Assembly: GCA_905236615.1 (NCBI GenBank)
Contig: CAJORC010000405.1
Location: 1 to 6,743 of the forward strand
From: an uncultured Lachnospiraceae bacterium
GTDB lineage: Bacteria; Bacillota; Clostridia; Lachnospirales; Lachnospiraceae
Direction: 5' to 3'
Length of the DNA: 6,743 bases
In this document: piece by piece, positions 1-5,040 of the stretch
Layout of the letters: every line of letters begins with the position of its first letter
How positions within the stretch are numbered: the stretch's first letter is position 1
The notes under the pieces: generated by a model
The model's input: only the letters and a program-made list of their open reading frames with translations
What the model was told of the DNA's origin: nothing
Database searches by the model: none
Made by a program: the position numbers and the translations under genes

Positions 1-57
1 GGCGTCGGAGGGAGCCATTCATGTTACACAATTATTAAGCGTTGACTGGAGAGAGCC

Positions 58-92
58 TGCATACCCCATATCAGCCCGAATAAGAGTATGCA
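58..92. promoter_or_regulatory. 7-bp inverted repeat in the leader of the VanZ-like gene
   Basis: TGCATAC (58-64) and GTATGCA (86-92) are perfect inverted copies separated by 21 nt. They lie about 100 nt upstream of the VanZ-like start. The repeat could be a protein-binding site or a weak RNA stem, but a 7-bp repeat with a long loop is also likely by chance. The rest of bases 1-189 holds no gene I can support. A TTGAAT (100-105) and a TATGCT (126-131) look promoter-like, but their 20-nt spacing is too long for a confident promoter call. Confidence 0.2.
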
Positions 93-170
93 AGAAATCT
101 TGAATTCTTTTGTTTTGCCTATATTTATGCTAAACTACATATGAAGAATCTATAAGGATAAATTGTATTC

Positions 171-184
171 GGAATTTGGAATTT
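171..184 (+). repeat. tandem GGAATTT x2 at the translation start
   Basis: Two exact copies of GGAATTT (171-177 and 178-184) sit directly before the ATG at 190. The second GGA (178-180) is the only Shine-Dalgarno-like triplet at a usable distance (9 nt), so the repeat forms the weak ribosome binding site of the VanZ-like gene. An in-frame TAA at 184-186 rules out any earlier start in this frame. Confidence 0.4.
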
Positions 185-189
185 AAGAA

Positions 190-582
190 ATGGTATGGAT
201 AATCGTAACCGTTCTGTGGGTTATATTGATGTTATTTTTGTCTCATCAGAATGGGTATAAATTAGGCAGACAGACAAGGTGGATAAGTTGCAGGCTGCAT
301 GTTAATGAGATATTACTGAGAAAGAGCGCACATGTTATTGTTTATTTTGTGTTCAGCTTTCTGTTGATCTATATTCTTCAGCAGTATGGTGTGAGAAAGA
401 TCTTTGGGGTAGCCGCAGCAGTTATCATCAGTATTATAGATGAGATTACAAAAAAGTTATGCATATACAGGCATTTCAGTATATCTGAGGAACTTCTGAA
501 TATTATGGGAATCTGCATCGGATATATTGCCGCGGTAATCACGTTTACAGCCTTATCTCACCCCCAGACCCTCATCAACTAA
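190..582 (+). CDS. small VanZ-like family membrane protein
   Basis: This is a 130-residue integral membrane protein of the VanZ-like family. The family is named after the teicoplanin-resistance accessory protein VanZ, but most members have no known function. Visible features are an N-terminal hydrophobic helix (about 2-18), the family's RKSAH motif at 44-48 entering a second helix (about 46-64), a third helix (about 70-84) ending in the conserved Asp84-Glu85, an Arg at 94, and a last helix (about 103-121) beginning LLNIMG. The usual Gln after Asp-Glu is a Lys here and the usual loop Asp is a Glu, so this is a diverged member. The start at 190 is fixed by a stop at 184-186, although the ribosome site is weak. 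The gene appears complete and single. Its 3' end overlaps the 3' end of the convergent aat gene by 30 bp. The family call is fairly sure; a glycopeptide-resistance role should not be assumed. Confidence 0.8.
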   Translation: MVWIIVTVLWVILMLFLSHQNGYKLGRQTRWISCRLHVNEILLRKSAHVIVYFVFSFLLIYILQQYGVRKIFGVAAAVIISIIDEITKKLCIYRHFSISEELLNIMGICIGYIAAVITFTALSHPQTLIN

Positions 583-1209
583 TTCTTTATATTCATCATA
601 GCTGATCATAACGCCGCCCATACTTTTTAGGTGTTCGGTTTCGAACTGGCAGTCTATCATAAGGTATTCATTTGCTTCCAGAATTTTAGAGAAGAGGATG
701 AGAGCGACTTTTGATCCGTTTTTCATATCGGAAAACATGCTCTCGCCGAAAAAACATCTGCCGAGGCTGACTCCGTATAGCCCGCCGGCCAATTCGCCGT
801 CTATATAGGATTCCACGCTTAATGCATAACCATTGTCTGCCAGACGCTTGTAAGCTGTTTCCATATCATCGCTTATCCATGTGCCTTCGGCATTTTCACG
901 CTTCAATCTGCAGCGGTGCATTGTATCAGAAAAATCGCGGTTTATAAGGATTTTGCAGCTGTGTTTTTTCATAAATTTCTTCATGGAATGAGAGATATGG
1001 ATATCGGCAGGCTTTATGATGAACCTTTCCTTCGGACACCACCAAAGGATCGGTTCATCTGCGTTATACCATGGAAATATGCCATTACTGTAAGCCAGAA
1101 GAAGCCTCTCTAAAGAAAGGTCTCCTCCGACAGCAAGCAGTCCGTTATCTTCAGCTAATTGCGGAAGCGGAAAAAATATTTCATTTTCGCTCAGACTAAA
1201 TACAGACAT
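553..1209 (-). CDS. aat: leucyl/phenylalanyl-tRNA--protein transferase
   Basis: Cytoplasmic enzyme that moves Leu or Phe from its aminoacyl-tRNA to the N-terminal Arg or Lys of a protein, creating a primary N-degron. The 218-residue product has the usual bacterial length and nearly all family blocks: GLLAVGGDLS (23-32) running into SNGIFPW (41-47), WWCPKERF (56-63), TWISDD (110-115), GGLYGVSLGR (142-151), GESMFS (155-160), SKVAL (166-170) and IDCQ (185-188). Glu156 and Gln188 fall at the same numbers as the active-site residues described for the E. coli enzyme. It is the last gene of the clpS-clpA-aat operon. Its ATG lies 2 nt after the clpA stop (TAA at 1214-1212), with only a weak GGTG-type ribosome site inside the end of clpA, so translation is probably coupled to clpA. 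The 3' end overlaps the convergent VanZ-like gene by 30 bp, and I see no terminator in the opposite-strand region beyond it. Confidence 0.96.
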   Translation of the reverse strand: MSVFSLSENEIFFPLPQLAEDNGLLAVGGDLSLERLLLAYSNGIFPWYNADEPILWWCPKERFIIKPADIHISHSMKKFMKKHSCKILINRDFSDTMHRCRLKRENAEGTWISDDMETAYKRLADNGYALSVESYIDGELAGGLYGVSLGRCFFGESMFSDMKNGSKVALILFSKILEANEYLMIDCQFETEHLKSMGGVMISYDEYKELVDEGLGVR

Positions 1210-1211
1210 CC

Positions 1212-3428
1212 TTATTCACCACTCACTTTGAAATCCCCGTTTTTAACCGAAAGCTTGATCTTACCGCCTTTTTTCAGTTTGCCGAAAAGTATCTCGTCAA
1301 CGAAAAGCGGTTTGATATCATTTCTTATTACGCGGTCAACTTCGCGTGCTCCGAATTCCTGACTGATGCCGCGTTTCTTTATGAGTTCTTTTGCTTTCTT
1401 ATCTGCTGAAAAAGAAATCTTCTTTGCGGAAAGCTGTTCTTTCAGCTCGGAAAGCTTTTTGTTAACGACAAGTTCAGCCATATCATCATCCATGCTGTTA
1501 AAGACAACGACTTTGTTAAGCCTGTTCCTGAATTCAGGTTGGAATACTCTTTTTACTTCTTCGGTAAGAGCGCTGTTATCACCTTTTACACTGATGAAGC
1601 CTATGCCGCTTTTCCCGATCCTGTTCGCACCGGCATTCGAAGTCATGATGACCACAACATTTCTGAAATCAGCCTTTCTTCCCTGATTATCAGTGAGAGT
1701 TGCATAGTCCATGACCTGCAGAAGCACATTGAAAATATCGGGATGGGCCTTTTCAATCTCATCGAGAAGAAGAACGGAAGAAGGTGATTTCCTTATGGCT
1801 TCGGTAAGGATTCCGCCCTCTTCATAACCTACATATCCGGCAGGAGAGCCTATAAGCTTGGCAACAGCATGTTTCTCACCATATTCACTCATATCAAAAC
1901 GGATGAGTTTAACTCCGAGTTCGATGGAGAGTCTTTTGGCGATTTCTGTTTTTCCGACTCCGGTAGGTCCGACAAAGAGAAGACTTGCCAGAGGCTTGCT
2001 TTCTTCGGAAAGACCTGCTTTTGAAAACTTGATGGCATTAACGACCTGGCTGACCGCCTCGTCCTGCCCGTAGATTTTGCTTTTCAGCCTGTCTTCGAGT
2101 GTAGAAAGACCGGAAAGATCGTCTGTTTCAACAGTTTCGATCGGAACTCTGCATATGCGGGTGAGTATCTCGTTTATAACTGTTTTATCGATGGTCTGTG
2201 TTTTCTTATCTAAAGGATGAAGCTTTCTGTAAGAGCCGGCTTCGTCCATTATGTCGATAGCCTTATCGGGCAGAAATCGCTCATTGATGTATTTTGCGCT
2301 CATCCGGACGATATATTCTGTTACGCCCTTATCGTATTTAACACCATGATATTTTTCGTATTTCTTTTTCAGTCCATCAAGAATTCTTATGCTTTCTTCT
2401 TCACCGGGCTCATTGATCTCGACATTCTGGAATCTTCTCACAAGACTCTTATTTTTCTCAAAATATTTTTTATATTCTTCGAAAGTAGTTGCACCGATGA
2501 ATCTTATGTGACCGTCGGTAAGATAGGGTTTCAGCATATTTGAAGCATCAAAAGAACCCTCGCCGACAGCGCCCGCACCGGACAGATTATGTATCTCATC
2601 TATATAGATTATCGGTTTTTCTTCTTTGCCGATCTCTGACAGAACTTTCTTGAATCTTTTTTCGAAATCGCCTCTGTACTGCGTGCCTGCAAGCATTCCG
2701 CCCAGATCAAGAGAATAGACTTTTGCACCCTTTATTGCGTCGGGAACTTTATCTTCTTTAAGCAGCTCGACCAGACCGTAGGTGATGGCGGTTTTACCGA
2801 CTCCGGGTTCACCGATGTGAAGGGGATTGTTCTTATCCTTACGGCAGAGTATCTGGATGGTACGTTCAAGTTCGTCTTTTCGTCCGATAAGCGGGTTAAC
2901 ATCTTTAAGCGTTTCATTCAGGCAGGGGGCAAATATCTGTAAGTTTGCACTGTCTTCCTGCTCTTTCACAATGCCCGTACTTGCACTTCCGCCTGTTGCT
3001 GCAGTTTCATCCTCTATATAGGACAATTCCTGAAGAAGATCGGCTTCATTCATTCCGTCCTGTTCCATATAGTAGACTGCATAACTGTTATCGAGATTCC
3101 AGATGGCATGAACAAGGTGCCTTAAGTGGATTTCAGAGCATCCGCTGGAATAAGCGCTCTGACCGGCAAAAGAAAAAAGCTGGTTTGTGGAAAAAGAAAA
3201 CTCCGGTTTTTTATTTTCAACCTTATCAACGTAGTTTTCGATATAGTTTAACAGGTTCTTTTTGACAGCCTGTATATCACCGCCGCATTCTTCATAGGCG
3301 GCAACGAATGTAGGGTCATCAAGTATCATAAACAGCAGCATTTCAGGAGTTATATACTCATAATTACTGCTTTTCGCTAGTTCTATTGCTTTATGAAGAA
3401 CAAGCATTGCGTCTTTTGAAAGATTCAT
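1212..3428 (-). CDS. clpA: ATP-dependent Clp protease ATP-binding subunit ClpA
   Basis: Double-ring AAA+ unfoldase that feeds substrates, including N-degron proteins brought by ClpS, into the ClpP protease. From the ATG at 3428 the product is 738 residues. It has a Clp N-domain (about 1-140), D1 with Walker A GEPGVGKT (206-213) and Walker B IIYIDEIH (273-280), and D2 with Walker A GPTGVGKT (487-494), Walker B LLLDEIEK (553-560), and a sensor-2 GAR near 693-695. The tripeptide Ile-Gly-Phe at 609-611, in the loop just before PEFRNRL, matches the ClpP-docking loop, so pairing with ClpP is expected. D1 joins D2 by a short linker with no coiled-coil middle domain, which separates it from ClpC and ClpB. 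The start at 3428 has AGGAGG six bases upstream (3440-3435). A longer reading from a TTG at 3443 would begin on top of that site and is unlikely. The gene sits 1 nt after clpS and 2 nt before aat. Confidence 0.97.
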   Translation of the reverse strand: MNLSKDAMLVLHKAIELAKSSNYEYITPEMLLFMILDDPTFVAAYEECGGDIQAVKKNLLNYIENYVDKVENKKPEFSFSTNQLFSFAGQSAYSSGCSEIHLRHLVHAIWNLDNSYAVYYMEQDGMNEADLLQELSYIEDETAATGGSASTGIVKEQEDSANLQIFAPCLNETLKDVNPLIGRKDELERTIQILCRKDKNNPLHIGEPGVGKTAITYGLVELLKEDKVPDAIKGAKVYSLDLGGMLAGTQYRGDFEKRFKKVLSEIGKEEKPIIYIDEIHNLSGAGAVGEGSFDASNMLKPYLTDGHIRFIGATTFEEYKKYFEKNKSLVRRFQNVEINEPGEEESIRILDGLKKKYEKYHGVKYDKGVTEYIVRMSAKYINERFLPDKAIDIMDEAGSYRKLHPLDKKTQTIDKTVINEILTRICRVPIETVETDDLSGLSTLEDRLKSKIYGQDEAVSQVVNAIKFSKAGLSEESKPLASLLFVGPTGVGKTEIAKRLSIELGVKLIRFDMSEYGEKHAVAKLIGSPAGYVGYEEGGILTEAIRKSPSSVLLLDEIEKAHPDIFNVLLQVMDYATLTDNQGRKADFRNVVVIMTSNAGANRIGKSGIGFISVKGDNSALTEEVKRVFQPEFRNRLNKVVVFNSMDDDMAELVVNKKLSELKEQLSAKKISFSADKKAKELIKKRGISQEFGAREVDRVIRNDIKPLFVDEILFGKLKKGGKIKLSVKNGDFKVSGE

Positions 3429-3440
3429 TTTAAGCCTCCT
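3429..3440 (-). promoter_or_regulatory. ribosome binding site that fixes the clpA start
   Basis: AGGAGG at 3440-3435, then the six-base spacer CTTAAA, then ATG at 3428-3426. The site lies within the last codons of clpS (Glu-Glu-Ala-stop), so clpA translation can be re-initiated by ribosomes finishing clpS. It decides for the ATG at 3428 over the in-frame TTG at 3443. Confidence 0.9.
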
Positions 3441-3729
3441 CAATACTCATTCTGAACGGAAATCCGTCATTCTTCGCCCGGCTGAGTGCCGCGCTGACTT
3501 TAGTAGCGGCGATATCATAAGGATATTTACCTACAACGGCTTTGCCCTTTTTATGCACGTTAAGCATGATAGCATGTGCGGTCAGCTCGTCTTTGTGAAA
3601 AATATCAACGAGCACTTCAACAACAAATTCCATTGTTGTGAAGTCATCATTATACATGACAACATTAAACTGGCGAGGTTCTTTGGTAATGCTCTTTGTA
3701 CGTTCTTTTGTAGATCCTTTAGTTGACAT
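3430..3729 (-). CDS. clpS: ATP-dependent Clp protease adaptor ClpS (N-recognin)
   Basis: Small cytoplasmic adaptor that binds proteins bearing N-terminal Leu, Phe, Tyr or Trp and hands them to ClpA. From the ATG at 3729 it is 99 residues: a flexible Lys/Ser/Thr-rich tail (1-19) and the ClpS core. The N-degron pocket is intact. Asn27-Asp28-Asp29, Met33, Met55, Val58 and His59 line up, at a constant offset of 7, with E. coli Asn34, Asp35, Asp36, Met40, Met62, Val65 and His66. An open frame extends 30 codons upstream to a TTG at 3819, but that extension crosses the promoter and the opposite gene's start and is not family-like, so MSTKG is the chosen start. A modest GGGGAAG ribosome site precedes it. 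It is the first gene of the clpS-clpA-aat operon, with a likely promoter at 3793-3785. Confidence 0.96.
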   Translation of the reverse strand: MSTKGSTKERTKSITKEPRQFNVVMYNDDFTTMEFVVEVLVDIFHKDELTAHAIMLNVHKKGKAVVGKYPYDIAATKVSAALSRAKNDGFPFRMSIEEA

Positions 3730-3747
3730 TTCTGCTTCCCCAATTTT

Positions 3748-3762
3748 TATGATATAATCATA
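3748..3762. promoter_or_regulatory. dyad overlapping the rightward -10 box
   Basis: TATGAT-ATA-ATCATA is a perfect 6-bp inverted repeat around a 3-base centre, and it overlaps the TATAAT of the rightward promoter. It could be a repressor operator placed to block that promoter. It also puts a TATGAT hexamer on each strand, so it may instead supply a second, nearer -10 for clpS. AT-rich promoter DNA forms such dyads by chance, so the call is tentative. Confidence 0.25.
3750..3758 (+). promoter_or_regulatory. extended -10 promoter for the cation exporter operon
   Basis: TGA-TATAAT matches the extended -10 form (TGnTATAAT). No good -35 lies at 16-18 nt, which is tolerable for an extended -10. 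Transcription would start near 3765, giving a leader of about 48 nt. The transporter's ribosome site GAGGGA (3799-3804) lies 8 nt before the ATG at 3813. Confidence 0.6.
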
Positions 3763-3784
3763 GTAATTCACTTTGTTATTCAAA

Positions 3785-3793
3785 ATTATACCA
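3785..3793 (-). promoter_or_regulatory. extended -10 promoter for clpS-clpA-aat
   Basis: On the minus strand, TGG-TATAAT (3793-3785) is an extended -10 with a perfect hexamer. A weak GTGATT lies 16 nt upstream as a possible -35. Transcription would start near 3778, about 48 nt before the clpS ATG at 3729. The box lies downstream of the rightward promoter's predicted start, so the two promoters face each other. Confidence 0.6.
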
Positions 3794-3812
3794 AAAATGA
3801 GGGAAAAATCAC

Positions 3813-4997
3813 ATGTCAAACTTTAGAGAGAAGATAGTCAGCTTAAAAGAGAACGAAGCTGTATCAAGGACTTCGGAAGAGAATGAAAGACTGAAAAAAC
3901 GTGATGAAATAATTGTAAAAACAAGTGTGATAGGTATCGTTACAAATGTGCTTCTGGCGACTTTTAAGGCGTTTGTAGGACTGGCTTCCAATTCGATAGC
4001 GATTGTAATGGATGCCGTAAATAATATTTCCGATGCCGCGAGTTCTGTGATCACTATTGTCGGAACAAAGCTTGCAGGCAAGGAACCGGACAAGGAACAC
4101 CCTTTTGGATATGGCAGGATAGAATATCTTTCTGCGATGCTGATATCGATCATAATTCTTTATGCCGGAGTGACTGCGTTTGTAGAGTCTGTAAAGAAGA
4201 TAATAAGCCCCGAGGTACCGGATTATTCGACAGCGTCTTTTGTGATCGTTGCGGTAGCCGTCATTACGAAGATAGTTCTGGGGAGCTATGTTAAGAAGAC
4301 CGGAGAAAAGGTAAATTCCGATTCGCTTATCAATTCAGGTGAAGATGCAAGACTTGACTCTGTCATTTCAGCAGCAACCCTCGTCGCTGCAATAGTGTAT
4401 AAGCTGCTGAATATTTCGCTGGAAGCGTGGCTTGGTGCGATCATTGCGATAGTTATCATAAAAGCCGGGATTGACATGCTTAAAGATACGATATCGCAGA
4501 TCCTGGGAGAAAGGGCAGAAGCAGATCTTATAAAGAAGATAAAGACCACGGTGACAAGCCGGCCGGAGATCAGCGGTGCATATGATCTGGTACTTCATAA
4601 TTACGGACCGGACACGTTTAACGGAACAGTTCATATCGAGATTCCGGACACGCTTTCCGCGGGAGAGATAGACAAGCTTATCCGAAGCGTCAGCCTTGAA
4701 GTATATCAAAAGCATGGTGTTGCGTTGACGGCGATTGGAATTTATACTATCAACACAAAGGATCCGGAAGCTGTCGAAGCCAGAAAAGCAGTTGAAAAGA
4801 TAGTCCTGGGGCATGAACATGTCCTGCAGCTGCATGGTTTCTATTATGATAAGGCAGAAAAAAGCATCAGGTTTGATATGGTGGTAAGCTTTAACGCTCC
4901 GGACAGGACTGCATTATACAGGGAGGTCTGCGATGCAGTCAGGGAAAAATTCCCGGGATACACCATACAGGCATTTTTGGATATTGATTTCAGTTAA
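3813..4997 (+). CDS. cation diffusion facilitator family exporter, manganese-type metal site
   Basis: Inner-membrane antiporter of the CDF family that expels divalent metal ions in exchange for protons. The 394-residue protein has a charged cytoplasmic N-terminus (1-33), six predicted membrane helices (about 35-57, 60-85, 104-126, 141-160, 180-197, 203-221) and a cytoplasmic dimerisation domain (about 236-314). The transport site reads Asn70-xxx-Asp74 in helix 2 and Asp178-xxx-Asp182 in helix 5. Zinc exporters of the family usually have His or Asp at the first position of each pair, while the Asn/Asp/Asp/Asp set is reported for manganese exporters such as pneumococcal MntE, so Mn(II) (or possibly Fe(II)) is the likeliest substrate. 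Residues 317-394 look like a second copy of the dimerisation fold, making it longer than the usual ~300 residues. It is divergent from clpS and followed after 40 nt, with no terminator, by the spermidine synthase-like gene. No metal-sensing riboswitch fits in the ~48-nt leader. Confidence 0.93.
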   Translation: MSNFREKIVSLKENEAVSRTSEENERLKKRDEIIVKTSVIGIVTNVLLATFKAFVGLASNSIAIVMDAVNNISDAASSVITIVGTKLAGKEPDKEHPFGYGRIEYLSAMLISIIILYAGVTAFVESVKKIISPEVPDYSTASFVIVAVAVITKIVLGSYVKKTGEKVNSDSLINSGEDARLDSVISAATLVAAIVYKLLNISLEAWLGAIIAIVIIKAGIDMLKDTISQILGERAEADLIKKIKTTVTSRPEISGAYDLVLHNYGPDTFNGTVHIEIPDTLSAGEIDKLIRSVSLEVYQKHGVALTAIGIYTINTKDPEAVEARKAVEKIVLGHEHVLQLHGFYYDKAEKSIRFDMVVSFNAPDRTALYREVCDAVREKFPGYTIQAFLDIDFS

Positions 4998-5020
4998 AAA
5001 TAATTTGTTATATTAAAGTA

Positions 5021-5040
5021 GAAGGGACATATAAAAATTG
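5021..5040 (+). promoter_or_regulatory. ribosome binding site supporting a TTG start
   Basis: GAAGGGA (5021-5027) lies 10 nt before a TTG at 5038-5040. No ATG lies in frame until codon 21, and starting there would remove much of the conserved first hydrophobic segment. The TTG start is therefore preferred. The 40-nt gap after the transporter gene shows no hairpin. A weak TTGATT (4984) and TATATT (5009) pair, 19 nt apart, might give a minor internal promoter. Confidence 0.6.

Noticed and set aside
2..103. Possible C-terminal end of an upstream + strand gene (open from base 2 to the TGA at 101-103).
   Set aside because: About 33 codons with no recognisable family features. Too short at a window edge to call coding.
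92..116. AAGAA/TTCTT hairpin followed by a T-rich stretch as a terminator of an upstream gene.
   Set aside because: Five AT-rich pairs with an 8-nt loop are too weak to support.
526..539. Near-palindrome ATTGCCGCGGTAAT as a bidirectional terminator between the convergent genes.
   Set aside because: It has no loop and no T tract, lies inside the VanZ-like coding region, and is explained by codons.
190..582. Glycopeptide (teicoplanin) resistance gene vanZ.
   Set aside because: Only the broad VanZ-like family signature is present. No van cluster is nearby, and the family is widespread with no resistance role in most hosts.
2217..2543. 108-codon plus-strand frame inside clpA, and other long opposite-strand frames in clpA and the exporter gene.
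   Set aside because: They are shadows of strongly conserved coding frames, with no family features.
3766..3812. A yybP-ykoY (manganese) riboswitch before the Mn-type exporter.
   Set aside because: The predicted leader is only about 48 nt and shows no riboswitch-like paired core.
3723..3819. Perfect TTGACA hexamers at 3723-3728 (+) and 3819-3814 (-), each upstream of a TATAAT.
   Set aside because: Spacers are 24 and 23 nt, far beyond the usual 16-18. Both arise because clpS and the exporter each begin ATGTCAA, whose complement contains TTGACA.
3730..3819. N-terminal extension of ClpS from a TTG at 3819 (30 extra residues).
   Set aside because: It crosses the promoter and the start of the opposite gene, is not ClpS-like, and MSTKG has its own ribosome site.
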